NCBI GenBank assembly: GCA_918807975.1
Contig: OU964922.1
Location: 6,895,501-6,959,500, forward strand
Length of the DNA: 64,000 bases
Direction: 5' to 3'
Origin: Aplidium turbinatum
Lineage: Eukaryota; Chordata; Ascidiacea; Aplousobranchia; Polyclinidae
Part shown: positions 10,492-23,018 of the stretch, one piece after another
Position numbering within the stretch: position 1 is the first letter of the stretch
Layout of the letters: the number at the start of each line of letters is the position of its first letter
Made by a program: the position numbers and the translations under genes
The notes under the pieces: generated by a model
Seen by the model: only the letters and a program-made list of their open reading frames with translations
What the model was told of the DNA's origin: nothing
Database searches by the model: none

Positions 10492-11152
10492 CATTGGCGT
10501 AGCCAAGGGGGGCGAAAGGGGTCATGCACCCCCCAAACTTTCAAAGTTTGAATTCAGAAGTTGAGTCCTTTGTTGAAAATATAATAAAATTTATATCGTT
10601 TTCCAAGACGTCTGGCTATTAACACCCCTCTGGACTTGTTTTTGACACACAGAAAGACACCAATAAATTTTGCAAATCGCGTAAAGTTTTGCGCGATTTA
10701 CGCTTTTTTTAACTAATCTGTGGAAGCAATTTTAGAATCGCTTGCTCTGTTGGGTTTTTGTGTAGCTGAATTTTTGGTGTTCTCTAATTTTAGCCGCAGT
10801 TTTTGCCCGTTCGTGTGTAAGAGCTACCTTTAATAAGTTAATAGCTGTTTATCTGCTAATAAATTTCATACAAATATTACCCTAAAAGTGTTTCCAGAAA
10901 GCGCTATAATCCATTATTTGAGTGTAAAGTTTGCAAAAATTTTCCGGGGAGCATGCCCCCGGACCCCCCTAGAATACGCGTGCCTTAGGCACGCTCTAAC
11001 TACCCACCACTTTTATTGCTTTCCTTGCTCAACCCACCGGAATACGCCACTGCACATCAGGTGGCAATGTCTCAAATAAAACACTTTGTCGTTCTCTTGA
11101 ATTCATCAAATATTTGGCCCCCCTAATTGTTTTTCTGGCTACGCCACTGCGT
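10492..11152. mobile_element. hAT element, non-autonomous
   Basis: The left end CATTGGCGTAGCCAAGGGGG and the right end GGCTACGCCACTG are inverted copies of the common hAT terminus CAGTGGCGTAGC. Flanks CACCTGGG and GACCTGGG agree at 7 of 8 bases, consistent with an 8-bp duplication. A second terminus-like stretch (GAATACGCCACTGC near 11041) and CCGGACCCCCCTAGAATACG near 10960 suggest another element end nested within. No transposase frame is preserved. Confidence 0.65.
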
Positions 11153-13250
11153 GACCTGGGTGTGCACTGTGCAGGGTAGTGATTTTTGCGTTAGTTTCGA
11201 TAATCTACTGTCTTTTCAAGGAAGTCAACTTTTTGTAGCAAGCTTGCGCGGTGCGTTTTTTTGTAGGGATTATTTAGTTTGTTTTATGTCGCCAGTTTTG
11301 TGGCTCAGACTGCTATGTGTTGTATCGCAATTTTGCAATTGTGGTAGGTTAAGATATAATTAACCAAATCAATTAGTTTTCACATAAAATCTCAAAAACA
11401 CACTAAATTATTTGGTCAAGTTTTTGTTAAGTCAATAAGGTCATTTTTACATTTTAAAGTAAATTGTTTTGAGTTTTCAGGTCGATGAAAACTTGCTGGA
11501 GTTGTAAGGAATGGGCTACATCAAATTTTGACAATCTTTTTTTACTCCAAGCACAAGCATGGTCTGAAATCGAACAAACGATAGATTGCGTGTAGGCCTA
11601 AATTAAATGTGATCAAATCCAAAATGTCTATTACGAGATAATTTATTTTTTGTGGCCCGGCAGCAAATGCATCGCAAACTTGTGGTCGCTGACCTCTTCT
11701 GTACATCACTGTTAAGTTTAAGCGTTGAATGAACATGGACGTCGCCAATGTTTTTTTTAAGGTGTTTTGGGGGACCGAAACGGTCCCCCAAATTTCCAAA
11801 ATTTGGACTTGCAATCACAGTAGAAAAGTAATGGTTGTTTCTCGCTATGTCTTAAGCAAATATGGCTATTTTTTGATATTTAAATGAAACACTTGCAGTC
11901 TCTTAAAACTACTTGGCGGTCACCCAAACCAAACCTTAAAAAAAACCTGGACGTCGCTATTATAACATCACGGACAGGAAGCTAAACGCTGCTGTGCAAG
12001 ATGAGGCTCAACAAGATTGTCATATTGGAGTTTTTAATGCCAAGTATGAGAAATTTGGCGTTTTTTTTAATGCATTTGTCTTTTTTATTTTGAGTTTGGC
12101 CTTTTGACATATTTTTGGCGTTTTTGGAATTTTTTTAGCATTCTAAATAGAAGTTTAAAAAACTTCGGTAGTAAAAATTGAAAAATGATAGAAATCATGC
12201 TGTTGACAAAATCAGCTAGCTCAAAATGCAATAGGATAATGAAAAGCATTATCAGGATGCGGGCTTTTCAAACCATTGAATTTAAACAAAACTAGGTCAG
12301 TAAAATATGCGATGAAGACTACCCATGACGTTCTTCAAACAAAGATACTCGTAATGTGTGAGAATTGAATTGAAAAATGATACAAAATAAGATGTTTTAT
12401 GGCTTTGGTCGCAATTATAAATATTACCCCTTTGCCGTTCTCAACATTTGCTTGTTCGATTTTCGTGCTGAAAACGTCACACAATTTGAAAATGGTAATG
12501 CAAGTTACTGTTTAACGATGAAGATTTACTATTGCCGTTGGTGGTGGGTGTCTCGCTTTCGACTTTTCGAGCATTTTTACTTCATTTTTCTGTGTTTTTA
12601 TTCTGTTAAAGTTGTGTTTCTTGTGTAATCAGTTGCCTGCATTAGCGACGTCTATTTCCATTATCATTACCTAGCCAACCTTACATCATTATTTTATGCG
12701 CCGCTGAAGTTTGAGATTGAATGCAACGATCATGGAATGTTACGTATTATTAAGAACGATTTTACACACAAAAGTCAAAAAATTGATCGCCTAAAACAGT
12801 TCTTTTTGCACTCTTGAGCAGTGAATACTATTTTCTAAAATGTAGTTATTTTGTCTTGTGAGCTGTGCTTATTGCTTGACAAGGGCATAAAGTTGTAGAA
12901 TCGACAGGAAATCATTAAATTTAAAAATGCGGTTTAAATTTTGGCAAATAAACGTATTCAAAGTTTTTACTTCAGCAATTGCGGACGCTATTTCGTAATT
13001 TTACGCCGGCAATGATTTTGCTGGAGTTAAAATATGCTAATTTTGAACCTTGGCGATTATAACGACGCCCACGAATTGAGCAACCAATGAATTTGACATC
13101 TCTTCAATGTTGGTATGTCGAATTATTTTTCACGTGGCCCGTAACACTATATCTGTTTTAAAAATAGGTTTTTGTTCGTATAGTTGTGTTTTTAAAAAAG
13201 TAAAATTTCATAATTAATGATGCCTAAAGAGAAACTACACAAACTATTGT
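11153..13250. other. No gene seen
   Basis: AT-rich DNA with scattered homopolymers. Near 11765-11800 GGGGGACCGAAACGGTCCCCC is a short inverted repeat, perhaps a transposon end. I recognise no coding sequence. Confidence 0.4.
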
Positions 13251-13765
13251 CATCACGTACAATAGCCTACGCCGCAATGCAAGAATGCAAATGCGCCAGC
13301 ATTTTGATGATTTGTCGCAACAACGCTGTATCTGGCCCCAGTCATTCAAAACGAAGTAATGGAAAAAACTGATTTTTCCAGTAAATTTGGTGAGATTTCT
13401 AGCCGTAATAAATAAAAGCCAAGAGAGTCAGACTTCAAATATTTTTCTTCAAAAGTTTGTAAGTTATGTTTCAATCCATCGCAACATAGTCTTTCTATTA
13501 TTCCTGTTTATAAGCTGTTTTCAAGAAATATAATTTATTTTATTGATGCATCCTACTATATTAAATGTTGAAGCTTTAAAAACTTTCAATTGTTTTTCAG
13601 CTCTCCAAACAGATGTTTTGCAAGATGTAAATGTCATTGATGAGGATATGTCTCTGTCAAGATTTGAAATTAAAGGTAAATCTAAAAATCTATTGCATTA
13701 CTTTCTTTAGTGAGTTAAGCTGTCATATGTAGCTAGTTCCCAAACCTTATTTTGTAAAAAACCTT

Positions 13766-13990
13766 CATACCCAATGGCGGTGGGGTGACGTAACGGATAA
13801 GGTGTGTGCTCTCCAATGATGCAATCCTTGTTCGATCTGGTTGTTGAAAAACACCGCTAACTTTCACCTTGGGTGCAATAAATTGGGTGGGCGTAGTTTC
13901 TGAATGGAAGGCGGCCGAAGTCTTGTCAGTGCCAAAGGTTTAACCGTTTAACTGTCACGGGCTCTTTAAAGAGCCCAAGCCCTAAAAAAT
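13766..13990 (+). repeat. Possible tRNA-derived SINE
   Basis: GGCGGTGGGGTGACGTAACGG near 13772 is A-box-like, and TTGTTCGATCTGG near 13830 resembles a B box. A short non-tRNA tail follows. The similarity is weak. It lies in what would be a large intron of the DUF4806 locus. Confidence 0.3.
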
Positions 13991-13999
13991 AAACACTTT

Positions 14000-14820
14000 T
14001 TGCATCACCATAACTCTGGTGTTTGTTTTCCAAACTGCATGGGTCTTACTTTCTTAGAAAGAGGAAGACTTGTATTGTCTAAAAGTTGAAAAAAATTACT
14101 TGGTTTGTATTTGAACTTTTTCTTCGATTTTCAATCAGATACAGAGAATTTTTATTTTTTGTGCAAAGTGAAGTTTATGCGGCTCTTTCTTCGCATAACA
14201 CATAAACATTATCATGACAACGTCGCCTGCAAAGCTTGACACTTGCCTGCTTGCCTGACGTCTAGCGCTGACGTTTACCGCAGTTTAAATGTTTTTTTTT
14301 AGATATCTAAACGGAAACAAAAAAGTCAAAAAACACAAAATTTTTGTAGTTTGTCAGAAATTTTAGTTATTTGTGGCATTTTTTTAAACGAAATACACAA
14401 AATTTGTAAACATATTCTAAAAGCTGTTGAAAATGCAACAACTGTAATGTTTTGATTTTTTTTGGCAATTACCATTCTCAAAATACGGCAATACAAAATC
14501 AAAGCCTTGCTCAAGGTAAATTCTGAAAAATGCATCAAAAAAAGGGTGGCAGTTAAAGGGTTAGCCTAATGTGAACCTTTTCTTCTCAATATTGCCCAAA
14601 TCTTAGAATCGAGAATGGAACCACCTTTACTTTTACTCCTTTACCTAATGTTTCTTTTTCAACAACCTCTCAGTTTTTAGTGAATAATAACCACAGTCAA
14701 AGCCTCTGTTTCGGCCTTTTGGGTCTCACCAGTGCTATTATGACTCTTTATTGAGTGCTTTCAATTTTATTTTAAAATTTAGCAAAAAAACGCCATTCAA
14801 TTACAGTAAAATGTATTTCA
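14000..14820. other. Intron-like DNA, nothing recognised
   Basis: AT-rich with long T and A runs. No coding or repeat structure recognised. Confidence 0.35.
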
Positions 14821-16139
14821 GGTTTGCGACAAAAGCATTGACTGGCATCTAGGTACAAAAAATGCAGCAAGCCAAGACCCACATGTTACTTGATTCTCTG
14901 GTGAAAGCACAAGATGATCATCAGCAGTGTCTAAGCGAGCCTCCTAGTGATCTTGTGCTTCCACTCAACAGCCAGGATGATGTGCTGTGCAGAACATAGA
15001 AACATTTCTAGAAGATAAAGATATAAGAAAACAGTTGGTGAGTTACTTCTAAAATATCAAGTTCCAGCTGCAGAAGGCCATTTTGTCTGTTTTTGTAGTT
15101 GTTAAGATCGTCTTGTTTAACATAGGCTACATCTAAAATTATAATATTTTACAGGTTATGTTCTTTGGATGCATTGGAGGAAAAGATGTCTTCAGCACTG
15201 TTCAGAGGCTCATGAGCCATGTCATGACGAATACATTGGCAAGAGAGTTCAACATGACTGGAAGAAATTTTAAGCTTTTGTTTCGAAAATTAAGCCTTCT
15301 CGAAATGATCCAGGGTGAGGAGATGAAATGCAATATTGCATGAAAAAGGTTTTTATTACAGTGACGAAAAAAATCACAATTTTGTATTTGTAACAGAAGT
15401 AATTCGCAAAAACTTTAAAGAAATGATTTCAAAGTTTATTTGTAGCAGGATAATTCCCATTTTCTTTTCCAGACTGTTGTAATCAACGTAACTCTGAGTT
15501 TGTCAAGCATGGAAGATGCTTTCAGAGCTTTTTTAAGTGCGATTAGTTCATTACTTTAAGGGGAAAAGTTGCTTGTTACGTGGCTTCAGCAACCGACCTT
15601 TTCCACAAGACATATTGGTTTGGACCAGCTATTTGCAAATTATCCGAATGACATTATTATTTTTAGATGGAGTACGAAGAACCCACAACTTGTCCACAGC
15701 AACAAATTCAAATATCGATGCCGCTATTTCAGACTGGTTGAAATACGCAAGAGATTGGGATGGTGGGCGTTTGAGAAGAGGAAGACAGGAAATTTGATTT
15801 CAATTTGCCTCTTATGCCCTTTTCTGGACCGCTGTTATATTTAGCATGTTTTTTGTTTTTGCTGTGATGGTTAGAAATAAAAACAAACTTAACTGCCATC
15901 TGTCCTACTTTTTGCTTGTATGAATGCCTTTTCTAGCAATGTTGTACCGAGTGGAATGCTAGTATGATAGGTGATAAGGTTTACTGCGAATTGAGGCCTC
16001 GATCCCACGTCTTCGTGGTCATCATTATCAGTACAGATGAACTCGAAAAAAGTGAGTTAACTACACGCCACCATGTGGTCAAAGTTTAGAAACTTTTTCG
16101 GTTTGGTAAGGTCGTTATGTCTATCCTTTGTCAAAGTAG

Positions 16140-16766
16140 AATGTGAGCGTTTGATCGTAGATTAACAAATGGATGGCTTGGTTGACTTGGCCAACGCTAG
16201 GCCCACGAGTAACCAAATCGTTTTCGCCACAGAGGAGATGATTGTAAATTGCGTCATTGATTCCACGTCGAACCAACGAAAGCGTTTGGTCGTAGGTTGG
16301 CCAACAGTGCACCAACGTTGGTTCCACGATTAAACAAATCTTTTTTGCCACTGAGGATAGTTGTAAATTGCGTCGTGGATCCCACGTCGAACCAACGAAA
16401 GCGTTTAGTCGCAGGTGGCAAATGGTCGGGAAAGGGTTGGCCAACAGTGCATCAACGTTGGGTCTACGATTAGCCAAGCCTTTTTTCGCCACAGTGAGGA
16501 TAGTTGTAAATTGCGTCGTGGATCCCACGTCGAACCAACGAAAGCGTTTGGTCGTCAGGTTGGTCGCAGGTGGCAAATGGTTGGGAAAGGGTTGGCCAAC
16601 AGTGCGCCACCGAGGGATCGACGTTTAGCCAACCGATTTTTGTGACTGACGATTCGCCCACGTTGGCCCGCTGGCCAAATATCTTACGCGCCAACGTCGG
16701 AAACCAACGGAGGGCCCACGGAACGTTTCCGATGGGCCAACGACACGTTGTTGTGCGGGATACGAC
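16140..16766. repeat. Satellite-like tandem array, 120-145 bp period
   Basis: Units containing CCCACGTCGAACCAACGAAA recur near 16260, 16380 and 16523, with TAGTTGTAAATTGCGTCGT and GGGAAAGGGTTGGCCAACAG between them. The right edge (16731-16766) reads GGGCCAACGACACGTTGTTG then TGCGGGATA. It is the reverse complement of the left edge style of the array at 645-1775, so the two are likely relatives in opposite orientation. Confidence 0.7.
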
Positions 16767-16887
16767 TAGTTTTGTATGGCCCATCCCACTTTCGAACACT
16801 TAAAGAAAACTTTAACCGTTTTCTTCTCAGTACCTTGTTTTGTGGGAAAGTGGGATAAGAAAGCACACGGTCTTTGTCACTGACAAT

Positions 16888-18550
16888 CAGGGTTGCATTC
16901 CTGGGGGGGCTCGGGGGGGGCTCAGCCCCCCGAAATACGAAAAGGCTTGATGTAGGGGGGGCTCGATCAAGCTTCCATTTTCCATCTTTTCTGGCTGAAC
17001 AACAACTTCTCGACTGAACAAGTAACACTTTAACAGCTTTCTCACAACAGAACTGCAAAAAAACACGAACATAAGTTGATAGCAATCGCCAATTATCACT
17101 TTTGTCAGAAACTCTCCAGACTGGGAATATCAAGTTCGTAGTAGCTAATCGTCATGTCAAATGGACTGTTAACTCTCTACTTCAAATAAAAAAGGCTATT
17201 CAAGAAGGAAAGTATTCGTTTGATGAAGTTGTTAACTTGAGTCCCGGAAGTATAAAAAACTACTCCTTTAAAGGCACAATATTGGACCAGTTCAAAGCTC
17301 GACGTAGAGACTACCCTTCCTTTGATCGTAATCGGTTTATTCAAGCTTTGGTTGACAACATTGGAAGCAGGATGGTGGACACCAACAATGAAAATTCTGT
17401 GAAGAGCTTAGAAATTATTGTACCAGAGTTATGGCCTGCTGCAGTCAAAGTTCCAAGGCAAGAAGGGGAGCAGAGATTACGAAAAATAGAGGAGAGATGT
17501 CATGTCATCACTCCTATTTCCGATTTTCGATTGTACTTTGACAATCCTTGTCATATACCAGATACGATAAAGTTGCTCAAGAACGTAGTACTAAACATGG
17601 TTGCTATAAGTTCTGCTGAAGCCGAACGTGGATTTTCACAAATGTACTTGGTCATCACACCGCTACGATCACGGCTGACCATATCACTTGTTTCAGCATT
17701 GTTGTTCATCAGCATCAATGGACCACCTCTTCATCTATGGAATGGCACTGCGGCAACTCAGAAGTGGTTGCAGACTCATCGGTCGGCTGTGGATATTCAA
17801 GTTAAGCACTCTAAGCTGCCCACATTGAATGAACTCAGATCTCTGCAAAAACTGTTTGCTGGCTAAAATCAAGGACTGTCGTGGTGCTTATAATTTAGCC
17901 CATAAAACCAAAGACCTGGCAGACAGGCTATTTGTTTTGTGTAATCTCGTTTGCACCAACTTGGAATATGCTTTTGCTGTAATTGGAGTTTTTTAAACTG
18001 TTCGTTTATAACTAAATGAGATTTTAGTGTAACTGTCACATTGGCAGCTTATTGGTTCTTATATAGCAAATCTGCAACCACAAGCGCTCATTTCAAGAAT
18101 GCATTTCCTTAGCCTACTTTCCTATTGCAGTCAATGTTTTTGCAAGTGTGCTTAGGATTGGCTCATACAAATAAGTTTACAATTGAGTTAAGAGATTGGA
18201 ATTAGCTCATGCAAATCGAGTTTCAAGGGCAGGCCTACGCAGTAAAAAAAAAAGCAAAGGAGATTGCAGTGTAGCACTGTACCAACCAAGCCAAATTTCA
18301 AACTTATAATTTTATATTGGATTCAACCACGTTTTGTTGCTTCTACCTTTTTCTATACTTCAAGCTATGTTTTAGCATGGGTTGTTTTTCGACATGATGT
18401 TCAGAAGTAAAAACATACTGAACAGTGTTTCCTTTTAAAAAAGGTAAACATTGTTGGCTAACCTACACCGATTACTTATACATACTTTGTCTATAACAAC
18501 ACAGCTAAGTGTTAGAGCCCCCCCAAAAAAATTTTAGGAATGCACCCCTG
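16888..18550 (+). mobile_element. hAT transposon (KIAA1586-like), exact 8-bp target duplication
   Basis: The element begins CAGGGTTGCATTCCTGGGGG and ends GGAATGCACCCCTG, inverted termini. Both flanks are CTGACAAT (16880-16887 and 18551-18558), a perfect 8-bp target duplication, the hAT hallmark. At 1663 bp it is shorter than a full autonomous copy and keeps only the C-terminal part of its transposase. It lies 120 bp right of the satellite-like array. Confidence 0.9.
17102..17866 (+). CDS. hAT transposase C-terminal part with dimerisation domain
   Basis: An open frame of 254 residues. The C-terminal half carries the hAT dimerisation pattern: IKLLKNVVLNMVAISSAEAERGFSQM at about 158-183, LVSALLFISINGPP at about 196-209, and LHLWN just after. 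This arrangement is found in KIAA1586-like and related domesticated or mobile hAT proteins. The N-terminal half looks like the linker before it (FDEVVNLSPGSIKNYSFKGT). The zinc finger and most of the RNase H-like core are absent, so it cannot transpose on its own. The first ATG is only the start of the open frame; the natural start is probably lost. It may be transcribed, but nothing here shows it. Confidence 0.7.
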   Translation: MSETLQTGNIKFVVANRHVKWTVNSLLQIKKAIQEGKYSFDEVVNLSPGSIKNYSFKGTILDQFKARRRDYPSFDRNRFIQALVDNIGSRMVDTNNENSVKSLEIIVPELWPAAVKVPRQEGEQRLRKIEERCHVITPISDFRLYFDNPCHIPDTIKLLKNVVLNMVAISSAEAERGFSQMYLVITPLRSRLTISLVSALLFISINGPPLHLWNGTAATQKWLQTHRSAVDIQVKHSKLPTLNELRSLQKLFAG

Positions 18551-18558
18551 CTGACAAT

Positions 18559-19375
18559 GTCACATAAACTGCAAATCGTTGGCATTGCCTCAACCATAAA
18601 TTAAAGGTAGGCTACTGTTTGTGAGATACTGTTGTTACCCTGCAAATGGCTATAGCCAGATTAGGACAAATAAAAAAAAGTATGAAAATTGTAGCCCTAT
18701 GAAACTGCAATTTCAATTGAATTGAGATGCTGTTTGATAAAAGTAAACTCAACCTATTTGATCGAAACCTGATAGTAATAATAAGTTCACTTTTTCATTT
18801 CGGTAATTCTTAATTTGCACATGCTTTAGAGTTTAGAGTTAGACCAACAGAGCCCCACACACTCACGTTTTGCAGTAGCCGTACCACACATTACCAAGTC
18901 ATCACAGAGAAAGAATGTATCCTTCCGCTGACTGTGACGTCACAGCAGTGTTGCCGTTTTTATTTTCGCAATTGAATGAATGCCAGATTCGCCGATGTCA
19001 ACGAAAGTTTGCAAGCGTGTAACTTAGTAGCCTGTTGATATTTTTTACGATTTGCTGGTCAGGGAAGTTTGTTAGTGTCATCTTTTTGGTATCTTAGATA
19101 AATTTAGCGAATTTATTTACCTGTCAGAGGCACTTTAACAAGCTGCTTCACTAGTCCAAGTTAGATGTGCAATGGCGGTAGAGTGAGCTTTTTTAAGACC
19201 CACGCAGATCAACCACAGGTAATTGCAGTATGTCAACCTTTCTAGCACAACCTTGGTGTTTGCATAATTTTCCTTCAGGAAGACAGGGTGTCCTATAATA
19301 AGTAGGCTATGGATCCATTATTTATAGGCTCCTTTTGCTAGAGCAAGGCCATTTTAGGCTTCTTTTCAGGCTATC
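18559..19375. other. No gene seen
   Basis: Unassigned DNA between the hAT and the Ty3/Gypsy fossil. No recognisable coding sequence or clear repeat ends. Confidence 0.4.
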
Positions 19376-19593
19376 TGTTATGTATTTTAGTTTATTTGCA
19401 TTGAAACGATGTACTTTGTTTTCGTTTCCCTCAGGTCTTCTCTTTTGCTTAATATTCATCCGCCTGCTTTTGTTAATTGGCACTTCTCGTTTTGGGCTTA
19501 CTTTGCAGGTTTCACACTATATCTTGGTTGTGCAATTTTATAATAAAACAGAATTCCAGTATGACTCTGATTGAATGAGCTAAGAACACAACA
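19376..19593 (+). repeat. Left LTR of the Ty3/Gypsy fossil
   Basis: Begins TGTTATGTATTTTAG and ends AAGAACACAACA, with a polyadenylation-like AATAAAAC inside. It matches the right LTR over its whole length with about one visible difference. Confidence 0.92.
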
Positions 19594-22450
19594 GAGTTTT
19601 TTGGCGACGAGGATGGGATGCTGAACGTCTGAACGAGAAACTTACAGTGGTACGCAGAAGTGTTCAGTTTTAGTCCCTACGAGTTTTACTTTCTACAACT
19701 TTTAGTTTTTTTTAAATTATTTACAATATGGACAAGGTGGTGGAATTAATGCAGTCGCAGCTAGAACATATGCGACAACAAATGCAGCAACAAGAAGAAC
19801 AGGCACGACAACAAATGCGACAGCAAGAACGTCATCATGAAGAACAACTGAAGGAGTTAATTTCAGCCCTCAAAATTCCATGCGAATCAGAAAACCAAAA
19901 TCGATTATCTCAAGCCATTCCTAAATTTTGTGAGTTTGATTCAGCTTTAGAACTTTGGACTGATTATTGGTCACGTTTTTGCACATTTGTAAAAGCACAG
20001 TCCGTTCCTGATGATAAGAAGGCTCAAGTTTTCCTCACCAACCAGTCAGCCAGCATCTACAAGATGATCCTCAATCTGGCCGCACAAGAGTCTACAGCAA
20101 AGCCAATCAATGAACTTACAATGGAGGAAATTTCTAATTACATGAAGGCACAGTTTGACCCTAAGCGCTTCGTTATTCGTGAACGATTTCGCTTCTGGAG
20201 CAACTTGAAGCGGAAACCAGGTGAGACTGTTCCAGAATTGGGTGCACGAATAAGGCAAGCCGCTGCCACGTGCGAATTTTCTTCTATTACTAATCCTTTA
20301 GATAAAGCTTTGCGTACTTGTTTTATGTGCTCGGTAGGAAACGAAGCAGTTCTTAAAGCTCTCTTTAAAATTAAACCTGACGATCTTGCTTTCACGTGCT
20401 CTTGAAATAGCCATAGAAACTGAAGACGCTGCAAAAGTGGCTAAGGAGACGGTGTTTGGCACTGAACCGTCGGTGGTACATAAAGTTAAAGGCACCGATA
20501 GACGATATTCTTTCAAGAAAGCTACGGTGGTCAATGCTAATGCGAACAAGCAAAGTAAGTGCTATCGATGTGGTAACTCTAATCACCTTGCTAACAACTG
20601 CAGATTTAAAAATGCGGTCTGTCATTTCTGTAAACTTACTGGCCATGTACAATCCGCATGCCGTAAAAAAGCCGCACAAGTTCATTCTTCTAAGGTCAAC
20701 TGCATACAGGAGGTCAATACTGTTCATAATTCGTCGAGTAAAGTTCCTAAACTCGAGGTTCAAATTTTTATTAAGTCTTTTCCCGTCTTAATGGAACTTG
20801 ATACAGCTACAGGGGGAAATTTCATCTCTTAAGTTTGGTCGCAGCTAGGCAACCCTATCTTGCAGACTCCGCAGCTACGTTTTCAATCGGCAAGTAAGCA
20901 CTCGATGCCTATTATTGGATCTTTCACTGCCGAAGCGAGCTGCAACAAATCGGGAAAGACGACCACAGTTCAATTTATGGTATGTGAAATCCCTAACCTT
21001 AACTTATTAGAGCGTGATGCTATTCAAGCACTAGATATTTCGGTAGATAAGTTCTTTTCTTCATCTTTACATGCTATTCATCGTCACAACGACATAGATT
21101 TTAACTTTCAAAAATCATGTTCCGAGTTATGTGACCAATACGAAGACTTATTTAACCTGAGTTAGGTTGTCTTCAGGATTACGAATTAGAGATTGAGTTT
21201 AACTCTGATTGTAAACCAGTGTTTTCAAAGCCCAGACCAGTGCCTTTCGCCATTCAAGAAGACTTAGCTCTTGCCTATGACGCCGGCATAGAAAAAGGTA
21301 TCTGGACACCTGTACAATTTTGCGACTGGGGAACTCCTGTTGTACCAGTTCGCAAGGCTTCTACCGAAGGTAAGAAATCCAAATTAAGGGTTTGTGGTGA
21401 CTATTCTTCGACGGTTAATCCACAACTTAAAACTCACAGGCACCCTTTGCCTCTTCCAGAGGATTTAATGCGTAAACTAGGGAGTGGCCACGGATTCACT
21501 AAGATTGACCTGGCAGATGCTTATAACCAGATTAGGTTAGGTCCAAAGAGTCGAAAAATATTGGCATTAAGTACCCATAGAGGGGTTTTACTGCAAAATG
21601 TTATGCCATTTGGCATCTCTTCTGCCCCAGGCCATTTCCAAAAGATAATGGATGATTTAACTAGTGACCTTCCAGGTGTAGCAGTCTACCTGGATGACAT
21701 TTTGATAAGTGGAGCTACAGCGGAAGAGCATTTCCAGAACCTTAAACGACTACTCGATCGTTTATCTTCGAAAGGTCTTAGATGTAGGAAGGAAAAATGT
21801 AGATTTGCCCAGGCAAATGTCGAGTACTTATGTCATGTTCTTTCTAATCAGGGGATTTCAAAGGGTCCTAAAGTCGATGCTGTGCTGAACATGCCTGCTC
21901 CTTCCAATGCTGGTACCTTACGTTCTTTTCTGGGGTCGGTTCAATTTTTTCTAAGTTTATGCCCCCAGAATTTTCTACGGTAGCGCAACCTTTATATCAT
22001 TTAACCAAGAGTGGTGTTCCTTGGAGATGGGAACACAAAGAAAAATGCGCTTTTGCAAAATTAAAAACGTTTCTTTCCGCAGAAGATGTTCTCGTACACT
22101 TTAACCCGTTGCTCCCTTTAGGAATTGCGTGCGACGCATCAAGCGTGGGCATTGGCGCCACACTGTTTCACCGCTCCCCGGACGGAAGCGAGAGGCCAAT
22201 AGCCAATGTGTCGAAAATCTTGACAAAGGCCCAAAGAAACTACAGCCAAATCCAAAAGGAGGCTTTATCCATCATCTTCGCTTTGAAGAAATTTTATCAA
22301 TACCTCTACGGTAGGAAATTTATTTTGGTAACGGATCATAAGCCTTTACTTTCACTTTTTGGTCCAGATAAACCTACCCCTTCGCTGGCGGCTAACCGGT
22401 TAGCACGCTGGGCGTTGTTTTTGAGTCAATTTAGTTATACTATAGAGTAT

Positions 22451-23018
22451 TGGTCACAGCGGTAAACCATAATTTCTTCGTGGGAAAATTGTAACTTAAA
22501 GTTCCCGGATCCTTTCGTCTGCATATAATGACCGAAGAAACACACACTTGAACTTCTTTTCAAAAAGTGTATTTCTGTAAAAATTAGCCCACGGCTACCG
22601 AAAACGAGGGGGTGCAACGCGTACACCACTGAAAACTGTCACTACAGAACAGATTACTTGGATAAAAGACGGAACCTTTGTCCAGCTAGCAAGCACTAAG
22701 CCAACAGTTAAATGTGCGGCCAACTTTCAAACAATCATTTTACGAATGACCAGAATAGATAGCAATATCTCAAATTCACGTATGCAGTACTGTGACGCAA
22801 TAATGAAAGACAATTATGAAGTCATTCCAACAGGTGTTTAAAGCTGATGTAATATTTCCTGTTTAAACAGGCCCAAACAGGCCCAAACAGGTTTGACACA
22901 ATTCTTATGAACGCTGGTGCAATTTTGGCACATGCTTTAGGAATTTCCATGACGTAATATTCAGTAGACTTGAACGGTTTTTATATGACGTTTGATTTGG
23001 TGAAAATTGTCGGGAACA
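22451..23018 (+). mobile_element. Solo-LTR-like TG...CA element inserted in the Gypsy fossil
   Basis: The stretch begins TGGTCACAGCGG and ends GGGAACA. Flanks are AGTAT on both sides (22446-22450, 23019-23023), a 5-bp target duplication. The Gypsy sequence continues on either side. No coding capacity is seen. TG...CA ends with 5-bp duplications are typical of solo LTRs. A sister copy lies at 25517-26130. It contains a short direct repeat, AGGCCCAAAC, near 22870. Confidence 0.8.

Larger units (their letters stand above)
13601..15797 (+). pseudogene. DUF4806 protein gene, probably decayed copy
   Basis: Exon-like blocks fit a DUF4806 protein. 13601-13675 encodes LQTDVLQDVNVIDEDM and ends at GT. 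About 14853-15037 encodes MQQAKTHMLLDSLVKAQDD, PPSDLVLPLNSQDDV and NIETFLEDKDIRKQL. 15155-15314 encodes VMFFGCIGGKDVFSTV, MTNTLAREFNMTGRNFK and KLSLLEMIQ. 15667-15797 encodes DGVRRTHNLSTATNSNID, then AAISDWLKYARDWDGG, and a stop. The last three join in frame through GT-AG introns. Inside the second block the frame shifts by one base before NIETF, and the first block does not join it in phase. An earlier WPQSFKTK near 13336 may be another exon. DUF4806 genes are often multicopy and near transposons; their function is unknown. The shift may be decay, an unseen small intron or a sequence error. Confidence 0.6.

Noticed and set aside
16368-17133. Several frames of 76-151 residues in both strands
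   Set aside because: These are shadows of the GC-rich tandem array and of the hAT left end.
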